Positions 15,524-23,620 of a stretch of DNA of 64,000 bases are shown here, in pieces. The position numbers and the translations under genes were made by a program. The notes below the pieces were generated by a model. That model saw only the letters and a list, made by a program, of their open reading frames with translations. It was not told the DNA's origin and did no database searches. Within the stretch, counting starts at the first letter, position 1. Each line of letters starts with the position of its first letter. Source of the DNA: Mucilaginibacter sp. SMC90 (GTDB lineage Bacteria > Bacteroidota > Bacteroidia > Sphingobacteriales > Sphingobacteriaceae); assembly GCF_022811725.1 (NCBI RefSeq), contig NZ_CP094527.1, forward strand, positions 1,240,001 to 1,304,000. Direction: 5' to 3'.

Positions 15524-16150
15524 TTATATATCAAATTCAGTTTGCAGCACTCTTGAGGCTTCATAGTGCCTTTGATATGCATCCTGTAGTTTATCTATGT
15601 TTTCACCAGCGTAATTTTCGGGCTCGCTCTTTAAGTAAACGGTTGCTGTTGGCTTTTTATGTTTAAAGTACTGAATAAAAGTTGAAGCAAAGATAAGTTG
15701 AAAATTACCGGTCGCTTTTTCAATTATCCTCATAACCCCTTTTTCAAAGTAGATGTTTGTAACAAAGTTAGCATACAGCTTGCCTTGCGGAAACATCAAA
15801 ACCAGGTTTGCAGGGTCCTCAAGTAATTCGGCAGCGTAATCAAGTGACCGGACGATACTCTTCGAATCTTTTTTTACCGAAAATGCACCCACATATTTCA
15901 GGAAGCGCTCTTTGCGGGCGGTTTCTTCCAGGATCATGACATGCAGTTTTTTCTTCAGCAATTTATCGTTTACGCAATATAATATCAACCCATCCCAAAA
16001 GCTAAAATGATTGCCTATCAGCAATATTGATTTATTTTGATCAACCACGATATCGTTAAACAGCAATTCATGAAATGCTTTGCCAACCGCCCATTTGATA
16101 TAGTAATGGACAATGCGGTTCATGAAAAAGTTGTTTTTATTGCGGATCAT
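15524..16150 (-). CDS. PlsC-like acyltransferase, probable carotenoid-glycoside acyltransferase (CruD-like)
   Basis: A 208-residue acyltransferase of the PlsC/LPLAT superfamily. The catalytic HX4D motif is in GNHFSFWDG, and the acceptor-binding motif is MFPQGKLY in place of the usual FPEG. It is shorter than most lysophosphatidate acyltransferases and lacks a clear N-terminal membrane helix. It is the first gene of the acyltransferase-GT2-cruF run, 3 bases before the GT2 gene. By context it may acylate the carotenoid glucoside, as CruD does in Chlorobaculum; phospholipid acylation remains possible. A close paralog follows at 16453-17076. Confidence 0.75.
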   Translation of the reverse strand: MIRNKNNFFMNRIVHYYIKWAVGKAFHELLFNDIVVDQNKSILLIGNHFSFWDGLILYCVNDKLLKKKLHVMILEETARKERFLKYVGAFSVKKDSKSIVRSLDYAAELLEDPANLVLMFPQGKLYANFVTNIYFEKGVMRIIEKATGNFQLIFASTFIQYFKHKKPTATVYLKSEPENYAGENIDKLQDAYQRHYEASRVLQTEFDI

Positions 16151-16258
16151 ATTTTGACACGAATGTATTGCATGTCGGCGACAATTTTATCGAATTACAC
16201 GAATTAAGAAATTGACATCTGGGGAATCGCGTTTATAACATTTCGATTTGTTTACCGG

Positions 16259-16380
16259 AAAATTTCCACACGAATGCTTTTCAAACCTTCCACAATTAAT
16301 CTAATTACACGAATCTTAAATTAATGCAAATTCAAATTTGTGTAATTAGATTAATTCGTAAAAATTTGTGTGGAAATTTT
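16259..16380. repeat. TTAATCTAATTACAC palindromic element
   Basis: Nested inverted repeats: outer arms AAAATTTCCACAC/GTGTGGAAATTTT at 16259-16271 and 16368-16380, inner arms TTAATCTAATTACAC/GTGTAATTAGATTAA at 16296-16310 and 16340-16354. It fills most of the 302-base gap between the two acyltransferase genes, splitting what may once have been one operon. Nothing else is seen in the gap. Confidence 0.65.
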
Positions 16381-16452
16381 TTAGCTATTGTTTTTCAATC
16401 TCAAATGCAATCAGCGTCGATTCGAAACAATCCGGCAAATTAGTGTTAATTG

Positions 16453-17076
16453 TTAGTGCTCCATATTGATTTGGTTTTTCAGCGCCTGCTGATGGGCCTG
16501 GTTAATGTTTTCCTTCAGTTGCTCAAAAGTAAGCTGGTTGGCGACACCTAAATCAAAAAGGTGTACATAAGCACGGGGTTTCAGGCTTTCAAAATAATCT
16601 ATCAGGATGCAGTGGTAAACTATCTGGCATGGGCCTTTTATTTGTTGCATCAGCTTATAAACACCCTTTTCAACGTGGATATGCGTCTCGTGGTTAGAGT
16701 ACAGTTCGCCCTGCGGAAATATCACGATCAGGTTATCTGGTTTATCTAATATTCCGGCCGAGTAGGTGAGCGACTCGAGCATTGCCCTCGAGCCTTTTTG
16801 GATAGAATAAGCACCAATATATCGTAAATAGCTGCGCTGATCAAACTGATCTTGCTGCATCATTACGTAGTATTGCTTTTTTAGATTATAGACGGCAGTC
16901 CAGTTGGCAATAAAACCATCCCACCAGCTAAAATGATTGCTCAAAAGCAATACCGAATGACCGGGGCGGGGCACGAATGGCTGGACATTAATCTCCTTAA
17001 AATTACGGCTTATCCACCACCTTACGTAGCTGATATAAAGTTTGCTCCAGAATTTCTTTTTACGTGAAGGTACCAT
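16453..17076 (-). CDS. PlsC-like acyltransferase, paralog of the carotenoid-cluster enzyme
   Basis: A 207-residue acyltransferase with the HX4D motif in SNHFSWWDG and the motif IFPQGELY. It has the same length and layout as the product of 15524-16150, including a VKxxx/QKGSRAMLESL-type segment, so the two are duplicates. It starts 3 bases after the alpha/beta hydrolase gene and is separated from the carotenoid operon by a repeat element. Its acceptor may be the same pigment, another glycolipid or a phospholipid. The presence of two copies hints at two acyl acceptors or acyl-donor preferences (inference). Confidence 0.72.
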   Translation of the reverse strand: MVPSRKKKFWSKLYISYVRWWISRNFKEINVQPFVPRPGHSVLLLSNHFSWWDGFIANWTAVYNLKKQYYVMMQQDQFDQRSYLRYIGAYSIQKGSRAMLESLTYSAGILDKPDNLIVIFPQGELYSNHETHIHVEKGVYKLMQQIKGPCQIVYHCILIDYFESLKPRAYVHLFDLGVANQLTFEQLKENINQAHQQALKNQINMEH

Positions 17077-17079
17077 GTT

Positions 17080-17889
17080 TTATTTAACTAAATACTCATC
17101 CAGTGCTTTTGTAACCAGCCAGTGGCCAAGCTCAACTTCATGTACTTCGGCGTTGTCAAGCATTCCTAAAAATGGCATTGCGGCCGATTTAGGAAATAGT
17201 TTATCATGCTTGCCAAATATCAGTAAACATTTAATGTTATGCTGATTGATTAGCCGGGCCACTTTTTGTACATCGGGTTTTAACAGCCTGATCAAATTTA
17301 GCGTATAATAAGTATCAAGCCTTTTTTGTTCGGTGTCAATTTCGTTGTAGGCTATGTTATACAGGCTTTGGTCGATAACACCAACCCTTTTTACGTTTTT
17401 AACTAAAAAGGGTGCAAGCCATTTACTTTTTGTAGCTGTACGAAAAATAGCACGGCCAAGTTTATTATGCAATATAAAATGAAAGCCTTTAAAAACAGCC
17501 AGGCCATCGGGTGCCATTAATATAATGTCATCAATCATATCGGCATATTCTTCAACAAGTATCAGGGCCAGGTTGGCACCTATGGAATATCCCATTACCG
17601 AAAAACGTTGCCGGCCATAAAGCTTAAACCATTCTTCCATGTAATTGCGTACCATAGCTTTAGGCATTCCGGCAAGGATCTGCTGCTCTGTCCAGCCGTC
17701 GAGCTTGCTTTCGCCATGAAAAAAATGATCGAAACCATAGATATGATATTGAGGTAGGATGGATTGATCAAGTACATGGAATTGCTTACCCGTCATGCCG
17801 TAACCATGAAAAGCCAGCAGCGGTTTTTGACCGGTACCATACTCGTGAAAATGTGCTTTGCCCAAGCCAGGCAGATGTAAAAAACCCAT
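17080..17889 (-). CDS. Alpha/beta-hydrolase
   Basis: A 269-residue cytoplasmic alpha/beta-hydrolase. The oxyanion region is LLAFHGYGMTG, the nucleophile elbow GYSIGANLAL, the acid is likely in IFGKHDKLFP, and the catalytic histidine in ELGHWLV. Its substrate is unknown. It is cotranscribed with the downstream acyltransferase (3 bases apart), so an esterase or acyl-transfer role in lipid or pigment-ester metabolism is plausible but unproven. Confidence 0.8.
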   Translation of the reverse strand: MGFLHLPGLGKAHFHEYGTGQKPLLAFHGYGMTGKQFHVLDQSILPQYHIYGFDHFFHGESKLDGWTEQQILAGMPKAMVRNYMEEWFKLYGRQRFSVMGYSIGANLALILVEEYADMIDDIILMAPDGLAVFKGFHFILHNKLGRAIFRTATKSKWLAPFLVKNVKRVGVIDQSLYNIAYNEIDTEQKRLDTYYTLNLIRLLKPDVQKVARLINQHNIKCLLIFGKHDKLFPKSAAMPFLGMLDNAEVHEVELGHWLVTKALDEYLVK

Positions 17890-17971
17890 TAAGGCAATAT
17901 TAAGAATTTATGGCTTTTGTACAGTAAATGCAGAGGTTTTGTTTTGGACGATGGTTAGTCTTTTTATAAAA

Positions 17972-18110
17972 TTGTCATTTTGATGAACGGCGGAGAGCGA
18001 GAAGAAGAGCGTGAAGAGAAATCTTCTGCCTCTTGCAAATCCGCATACATGGTTTACTAACCGGGTGTACAAGATTTCTCAGCCGCTCCTCGTACCTTAT
18101 CGAAGTAGCT
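17972..18110. repeat. AGAAATCTT palindromic element, diverged relative of the MITE-like family
   Basis: Contains TTGTCATTTTGATGAAC, GAGAAATCTT and CAAGATTTCTC in the order seen in the elements at 11434, 38290 and 56474, but is shorter and lacks the terminal CTACCGTG repeats. It fills the gap before waaA. Confidence 0.55.
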
Positions 18111-18113
18111 TTT

Positions 18114-19367
18114 TTATTTATCAATATACTTCATGATCATTTCAGTGGCTCCCACGTTTTCCTTCACATAATTGAATACCTTTTTACGGGTAGCATTATA
18201 AAATATATCATCGCTAACCAATGTGTCAACAATATCTTTCAGTTCTGTTTCATTGCTGATACTAAATCCTGCTTTGATAAAAATAAGCTCTTTGGCTTCG
18301 TTGAATTTTTGATAATTAGGGCCGAAAATAACAGGTAAGCCAAAAGCGGCAGCCTCCAGTGTATTATGAATGCCCACCCCAAAGCCGCCGCCTATATAAG
18401 CAATATCGGCGTATGCGTAAAGTGAAGAAAGCATCCCGATATTGTCGATGATGAGCGATTGGAGGTTGGAGGTTAGGGATTGGTTAGCTTCACCTTTCGC
18501 CTTTAACCTTTCGCCTTTAACCTCCGAAAATTGCGAAAACCTGATCGCCTTTCCTTCAGGAAGCATGGCTACCAGGTTGTTTATTTTCTCTTCAGGTATT
18601 TCATGCGGGGCGAAGATGAATTTCCAGTCGGGATATTGGCTTACCAGTTTGGCCAGCAATGTTTCATCTTGTGGCCAGGTACTCCCGGCTATAAACAGCT
18701 TGTGGCCATTTTTAAATTCCTCTATTAAAGGCAGCACTTTTGGGTTTTGAGCGTTGGCCCAAACACGGTCAAACCGGGTATCGCCGCTTACAGATGTGTT
18801 GGTGACACCAATGCCTTGTAATAATTGTACGGATGTTTCATCCTGTAAAAAGAAATGACTAACCAGGCTTAGTATTTTACGGTTAAAGCTGCCATACCAT
18901 TTAAAAAATACCTGCCCCGACCTGAATATGCCCGATACTATATATAAAGGGATTTTACGCTTGTGTGCTTCATTAAAAAAATGGAACCAATATTCGTATT
19001 TGGTGAAAATGATAATTTCGGGGTTGATGGCATCAATAAATTTGCGGGCTTTTTGAGCAGTATCTAAAGGCAGATAATAAACATAATCGGCAAGAGGAGT
19101 GTTTTTCCTGATTTCGTATCCTGACGGAGAAAAAAAAGTAATTACTATTTTCTTACCGGAGTGCAAACTCCTCATCGCTTCCAGTATCGGCCGACCTTGC
19201 TCAAACTCGCCCAGTGAAGCAAAATGAAACCAAATGCAGCTCTCTATACGTACAAAGGCAATGTTTTTACGTCCTGTAACCCAGAGTTTTGCCTTGTTGT
19301 TAAACAGTGCAGCAAAATGGATAAAAAGGGAATATAATTTGATACCTATATTATATAATAACATCAA
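18114..19367 (-). CDS. waaA: 3-deoxy-D-manno-octulosonic acid transferase
   Basis: A 417-residue inner-membrane-anchored GT30 enzyme that attaches Kdo to lipid A. An N-terminal hydrophobic segment precedes the GT30 domain. The catalytic base is E54 in ASLGEFEQGRP, and the C-terminal CMP-Kdo-binding half has IDNIGMLSSLY and AYIGGGFGVGIHNTLEAA. Residues about 281-303 (including VKGERLKAKGE) are encoded by a low-complexity repeat like that at 258-304, so the gene carries an in-frame repeat insertion just before the conserved IDNIGML segment. The remaining protein appears intact and probably works. Confidence 0.93.
   Translation of the reverse strand: MMLLYNIGIKLYSLFIHFAALFNNKAKLWVTGRKNIAFVRIESCIWFHFASLGEFEQGRPILEAMRSLHSGKKIVITFFSPSGYEIRKNTPLADYVYYLPLDTAQKARKFIDAINPEIIIFTKYEYWFHFFNEAHKRKIPLYIVSGIFRSGQVFFKWYGSFNRKILSLVSHFFLQDETSVQLLQGIGVTNTSVSGDTRFDRVWANAQNPKVLPLIEEFKNGHKLFIAGSTWPQDETLLAKLVSQYPDWKFIFAPHEIPEEKINNLVAMLPEGKAIRFSQFSEVKGERLKAKGEANQSLTSNLQSLIIDNIGMLSSLYAYADIAYIGGGFGVGIHNTLEAAAFGLPVIFGPNYQKFNEAKELIFIKAGFSISNETELKDIVDTLVSDDIFYNATRKKVFNYVKENVGATEMIMKYIDK
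18459..18523. repeat. In-frame AGGTTAAAGGCGAAAGG-type repeat inside waaA
   Basis: On the coding strand this is a run of AAAGGTTAAAGGCGAAAGG-like units followed by CTAACCTCCAACCTCC-like units. It encodes about 22 residues and keeps the reading frame. The same units occur intergenically at 258-304. Confidence 0.6.
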
Positions 19368-19517
19368 TTTTAACGCTGAATGATTATCTTAGCCGCCATA
19401 AAAGTAGTAACAATAATTACAATATTGGTTTTGCGGCCCGCCCGGTGCCCTAATGCCCTGGTTAATATGGTTGATTACATGAATTGTTTATCTTGATTTC
19501 AAAACACATTTAACTCT

Positions 19518-19589
19518 ATGACTATATCAGCAATTGCCGGGCACAACGTGTACAGCCAGGATGGCATGAAAATGATCGATTTAAAATAA
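19518..19589 (+). other. Short open frame upstream of the UDP-xylose synthase gene
   Basis: A 23-codon frame containing AGHNVYSQDGMKMIDLK, ending 27 bases before the next start. The residues faintly resemble the C-terminal DGRNxYDPxxMKxxGF stretch of UDP-glucose 6-dehydrogenase, the enzyme that supplies the substrate for the next gene. It could be a decayed remnant, a leader peptide or chance. Confidence 0.2.
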
Positions 19590-19616
19590 AACATAAGCCA
19601 ATAAATAACATACTCT

Positions 19617-20600
19617 ATGACAGAAAGAAAAAGGATCCTGATCACAGGGGCAGCCGGATTTTTAGGCTCGCATTTGTGCGACAGGTTTATTAAGGAAGGT
19701 TACCACGTAATAGGTATGGATAACCTGATAACAGGCGACCTGCGAAATATCGAACATTTGTTCAAACTGGAAAACTTTGAGTTTTATAACCATGATGTAT
19801 CCACGTTTGTGTACGTACCGGGCGATCTGCATTACATCCTGCATTTTGCCTCGCCGGCAAGCCCGATAGATTACTTGAAGATCCCGATCCAAACATTAAA
19901 AGTAGGTTCACTGGGTACACATAACCTGCTTGGCCTTGCCCGCAACAAAAAAGCAAGGATGCTGATCGCTTCAACTTCGGAAGTATATGGCGACCCAAAT
20001 ATCAGCCCGCAGCCTGAAGAGTATTGGGGTAATGTAAACCCGGTAGGCCCGAGAGGGGTATACGATGAAGCCAAAAGGTTTCAGGAAGCCATCACCATGG
20101 CATATCATACCTTTCACGGGGTAGAAACCAGGATAGTAAGGATCTTTAACACTTACGGGCCAAGGATGCGCCTGAATGACGGCAGGGTATTGCCAGCCTT
20201 TATCGGTCAGGCACTAAGGGGCGAACCGCTAACTATGTTTGGAGATGGCTCACAAACCAGGTCGTTTTGTTATGTAGACGATTTGATAGAAGGTATTTAC
20301 AGGCTGCTGCTGAGCGATTATGCCCAGCCGGTAAACATAGGTAACCCAGACGAGATCACGATAAAGCAATTTGGAGAGGAGATCATCAAGCTTACAGGTA
20401 CCGATCAACAGCTGATCAGCCTGCCTTTACCTACAGATGATCCTAAACAGCGTCGTCCGGATATCACCAAGGCCAGGTCTATATTGGGCTGGGAGCCAAA
20501 GGTATCCAGGAGTGAAGGTTTGAAGATCACTTTAGAATACTTCAAATCACTACCCGAACAGGAAATACATCACAAAGACTTTACTTATTATAACAAATAA
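19617..20600 (+). CDS. UDP-glucuronate decarboxylase (UDP-xylose synthase)
   Basis: A 327-residue extended SDR enzyme that converts UDP-glucuronate to UDP-xylose with bound NAD+. The Rossmann motif [14 protein letters not shown] is near the N-terminus. The UXS-typical segments [20 protein letters not shown], and [10 protein letters not shown] are all present, with the catalytic Tyr-Lys pair in VYDEAKR. UDP-glucose dehydrogenase is not in the window, so UDP-glucuronate must come from elsewhere. The product would feed xylose-containing exopolysaccharide or LPS. It is followed by a terminator and then galE. Confidence 0.92.
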   Translation: MTERKRILITGAAGFLGSHLCDRFIKEGYHVIGMDNLITGDLRNIEHLFKLENFEFYNHDVSTFVYVPGDLHYILHFASPASPIDYLKIPIQTLKVGSLGTHNLLGLARNKKARMLIASTSEVYGDPNISPQPEEYWGNVNPVGPRGVYDEAKRFQEAITMAYHTFHGVETRIVRIFNTYGPRMRLNDGRVLPAFIGQALRGEPLTMFGDGSQTRSFCYVDDLIEGIYRLLLSDYAQPVNIGNPDEITIKQFGEEIIKLTGTDQQLISLPLPTDDPKQRRPDITKARSILGWEPKVSRSEGLKITLEYFKSLPEQEIHHKDFTYYNK

Positions 20601-20606
20601 GGTGAC

Positions 20607-20638
20607 AAGGCCGAAAATTAAATTTTTTGGCCTTTTTT
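20607..20638 (+). terminator. Rho-independent terminator after the UDP-xylose synthase gene
   Basis: The inverted repeat AAGGCCGAAAA/TTTTTGGCCTT is followed by a T run immediately after the coding region. Confidence 0.75.
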
Positions 20639-20711
20639 ATAATATTAAGTGGATGAATTGTTACAATCTGCTTACTTTGCTAAACAATCAAATACACTCT
20701 CTATATAAACT

Positions 20712-21734
20712 ATGAAAATATTAGTTACAGGCGGTTTGGGTTTTATTGGCTCACATACTGTTGTTGAATTGGTTAATGCGGGTTATGATCCGGTTATTGT
20801 TGATGATCTGTCAAACTCTGATCCGAAAATATTAGACCAGCTCACCAAAATCTTAGGCTTTACTCCAACATTTCATAAGCTTGATCTTTGCGATGAGGCC
20901 GGTGTAAGGTCACTTGCACTTGCCGAGCCTGAAATAGGTGGAATTATTCATTTTGCTGCTTTTAAAGCCGTAGGTGAGTCGGTGAAAAAACCAATGAAAT
21001 ACTACAGGAATAATTTTTATTCGCTTATCAACTTATTGGAAGCTTACTACGGTAAAGCTATAAATTTTGTATTTTCATCAAGCTGCACAGTTTACGGTCA
21101 GCCCGAAAAATTACCTGTTACCGAAAACGCACCGGTGCAGCCGGCGCAGTCGCCATATGGTAATACCAAACAAATTGCTGAGGAAATTTTGGTTGATATG
21201 GTCAATGCCGGCAGCGATTATAAAGTAATATCGTTACGTTATTTTAACCCTGTAGGTGCCCATGATTCGGCGCTGATTGGTGAGTTGCCAATTGGCGTAC
21301 CACAAAATCTGGTTCCTTTTATCACACAAACAGCCATAGGCAAACGCGAAAAGATCACTGTTTTTGGTGATGATTATAATACACCTGATGGTAGTTGCAT
21401 ACGCGATTACATTCACGTAGTTGATTTGGCTAAAGCTCACGTAGCTGCATTGAGGCTTGCCGAAAACGACAGCTTTAAAGGGTACGATGTATTTAACCTT
21501 GGTACCGGCAATGGTACTTCAGTATTAGAAGTAATTCACGCGTTTGAAAGCACAACCGGCGAAAAGCTGAATTACGAAATTGGCCCGCGCCGTGAAGGGG
21601 ATGTTGAACAGGTTTGGGGTGATGTTACCAAATCATCAACTAAACTTGGCTGGACTGCAAAACTGGGAATTGGTGAAATGATGTCATCGGCCTGGGAGTG
21701 GGAAAAATATATTGCTCAAAATCCGTTCAAATAA
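20712..21734 (+). CDS. galE: UDP-glucose 4-epimerase
   Basis: A 340-residue cytoplasmic NAD-dependent epimerase interconverting UDP-glucose and UDP-galactose. It has GGLGFIGSH at residues 7-15, the substrate-binding HFAAFKAVGES, SSSCTVYGQP, and the catalytic YGNTK pair. The segment RYFNPVGAHDS is typical of GalE. It lies 15 bases before rfbB and probably forms an operon with it and the PHP phosphatase gene. It supplies galactose for surface polysaccharide and can serve galactose use. Confidence 0.95.
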   Translation: MKILVTGGLGFIGSHTVVELVNAGYDPVIVDDLSNSDPKILDQLTKILGFTPTFHKLDLCDEAGVRSLALAEPEIGGIIHFAAFKAVGESVKKPMKYYRNNFYSLINLLEAYYGKAINFVFSSSCTVYGQPEKLPVTENAPVQPAQSPYGNTKQIAEEILVDMVNAGSDYKVISLRYFNPVGAHDSALIGELPIGVPQNLVPFITQTAIGKREKITVFGDDYNTPDGSCIRDYIHVVDLAKAHVAALRLAENDSFKGYDVFNLGTGNGTSVLEVIHAFESTTGEKLNYEIGPRREGDVEQVWGDVTKSSTKLGWTAKLGIGEMMSSAWEWEKYIAQNPFK

Positions 21735-21749
21735 TAGCAACAGCAGGGA

Positions 21750-22805
21750 ATGAAAAAAAAGATCATTATTACAGGCGGTGCCGGTTTTATTGGCTCGCAC
21801 GTGGTACGCAGGTTTGTTAAAAACTATCCTGACTACAGCATTGTTAATTTAGATAAGCTTACCTATGCTGGTAATCTTGCTAACTTAAAGGATATTGAAA
21901 ATGAACCTAATTACAAGTTCGTGAAAGGAGATATTGTTGATATCGCCTTTATTAATGAACTTTTTACAGCCGAGAATCCTGATGCGGTGATCCACCTTGC
22001 TGCCGAATCACATGTAGACAGGTCGATCACTAACCCGCTTGATTTTGTAATGACCAATGTGGTTGGTACAGTAAATTTACTGAATACTGCCCGCGAACAT
22101 TGGAAAGGCAAATATGATAAAACCCGTTTTTATCATGTATCAACCGATGAGGTATACGGTACCCTTGGCGATGAGGGCATGTTTACAGAAGAGACCGCTT
22201 ATGATCCGCATTCACCATATTCGGCATCAAAAGCAGGCTCCGATCATTTTGTAAGGGCTTACCAGGATACTTACGGCATGGATACCGTTATTTCAAACTG
22301 TTCAAACAATTACGGATCGTTCCATTTTCCGGAAAAGCTTATTCCGCTGGCAATCAATAATATTAAACAAAACAAGCCCGTGCCGGTGTATGGCAAAGGC
22401 GAAAACATCCGCGACTGGCTTTGGGTTGAAGATCATGCCCGTGCTATCGATGTGATATTCCATAACGCAAAATCAGGCTCAACTTATAACATTGGCGGTC
22501 ATAACGAGTGGAAAAATATTGACCTGATAAAATTGCTTTGCAGTATTTTGGATAAAAAGCTGGGCAGGGCCGAGGGTGAATCTGCTAAACTGATCACTTT
22601 TGTAACAGACCGGGCTGGGCACGATCTAAGGTATGCTATTGATGCAACAAAGCTTAAAAATGAATTAGGCTGGGTGCCGGGCATAACTTTTGAAGAAGGA
22701 TTAGAAAAAACTGTAGATTGGTACCTTGCTAATGAAGAATGGCTTAATGATGTAACATCTGGCCATTATCAGCAGTATTACAGCGGTCAGTATAACGATA
22801 GATAA
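21750..22805 (+). CDS. rfbB: dTDP-glucose 4,6-dehydratase
   Basis: A 351-residue SDR enzyme making dTDP-4-keto-6-deoxyglucose, a precursor of dTDP-rhamnose and other deoxysugars. It has GGAGFIGSHVV, the catalytic Asp-Glu in VSTDEVYG, and YSASKAGSDH with the Tyr-Lys pair. The C-terminus VTDRAGHDLRYAID is a firm family mark. The rfbA, rfbC and rfbD partners are not in the window. It begins 15 bases after galE and ends 3 bases before the phosphatase gene. Confidence 0.95.
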   Translation: MKKKIIITGGAGFIGSHVVRRFVKNYPDYSIVNLDKLTYAGNLANLKDIENEPNYKFVKGDIVDIAFINELFTAENPDAVIHLAAESHVDRSITNPLDFVMTNVVGTVNLLNTAREHWKGKYDKTRFYHVSTDEVYGTLGDEGMFTEETAYDPHSPYSASKAGSDHFVRAYQDTYGMDTVISNCSNNYGSFHFPEKLIPLAINNIKQNKPVPVYGKGENIRDWLWVEDHARAIDVIFHNAKSGSTYNIGGHNEWKNIDLIKLLCSILDKKLGRAEGESAKLITFVTDRAGHDLRYAIDATKLKNELGWVPGITFEEGLEKTVDWYLANEEWLNDVTSGHYQQYYSGQYNDR

Positions 22806-22808
22806 AAA

Positions 22809-23549
22809 ATGTTCGGGCTTTTTAAGAAAAAAAAGGAAGTAAGGGAATCGAAATTCAACTATGAAGGTATCATGGTTGATATGCACTCGCATGTGCTGCC
22901 GGGAATAGATGATGGTGCCAAAACACCGGAAGAGTCGGTAGAATTGATAAGGAAAATGATGGCGCTTGGCATAAAAAAGGTTATAGCCACGCCGCATATC
23001 ATGATCGACTTTTATCGTAATACACCCGAAACCATCGGAAACGCGCTTACCATATTAAAAGCCGAGTTGGTTAAAGAGGGGATTGATATCCCTGTTGAAG
23101 CTGCTGCCGAACATTATTTTGATGAAACGTTTGAAGGTCGTATAGAGGATGGCCCCATTATGACCATGGGCGATAATTACGTACTGTTTGAGTTTTCATT
23201 TATAAATCAGCCGCCAAATACTTATACGGTTATTCAAAAGCTGCATGATAAAGGCTACAAGCCCATTCTGGCCCATCCTGAAAGGTACCAGTACCTTGAT
23301 TTGGATAAATTGAAAAACCTGCACAGCTGGGGCGTGGATTTTCAGCTTAATACCATATCCCTCACAGGATATTATGGTAAGGATATTAAAAAAATGGCCG
23401 AAGAGCTGATCGATAATAGCTTAATAGACTTTATCTCAAGCGATATGCACCATTTAAAACATGCAGCGGCGCTGGGAGACGCACTCAGAACCACTTATAT
23501 TGAGAAGTTACTTGTGGATTACCCGCTTAAAAATAAGATGTTGTTTTAG
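22809..23549 (+). CDS. CpsB/CapC-type PHP-domain tyrosine phosphatase
   Basis: A 246-residue PHP-family metal-dependent phosphoesterase. Metal-binding motifs are visible: DMHSHVLPGIDDGAK (about residues 22-36), ATPHIMIDF, AHPERY and SDMHH. In Gram-positive bacteria CpsB dephosphorylates the tyrosine kinase that controls capsule chain length, and Bacteroidota carry similar genes in exopolysaccharide clusters. No BY-kinase or Wza/Wzc-type gene is seen here. It is the last gene of the galE-rfbB unit. Confidence 0.88.
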   Translation: MFGLFKKKKEVRESKFNYEGIMVDMHSHVLPGIDDGAKTPEESVELIRKMMALGIKKVIATPHIMIDFYRNTPETIGNALTILKAELVKEGIDIPVEAAAEHYFDETFEGRIEDGPIMTMGDNYVLFEFSFINQPPNTYTVIQKLHDKGYKPILAHPERYQYLDLDKLKNLHSWGVDFQLNTISLTGYYGKDIKKMAEELIDNSLIDFISSDMHHLKHAAALGDALRTTYIEKLLVDYPLKNKMLF

Positions 23550-23552
23550 CAT

Positions 23553-23593
23553 AAAAAGAGAGAGAGGCGCAATTTGCGCCTCTCTCTCTTTTT
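23553..23593. terminator. Strong bidirectional terminator
   Basis: A perfect 20-base inverted repeat, AAAAAGAGAGAGAGGCGCAA and its complement, lies between convergent genes, with A and T runs on both sides. It can end transcription of both the phosphatase and the ABC permease genes. Confidence 0.85.
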
Positions 23594-23620
23594 AATTACA
23601 GGATTTACGTTTTAGATCCC

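Noticed and set aside
18442..18750. Plus-strand open frames opposite waaA
   Set aside because: They are the antisense of the waaA coding sequence, which has clear family motifs on the minus strand.
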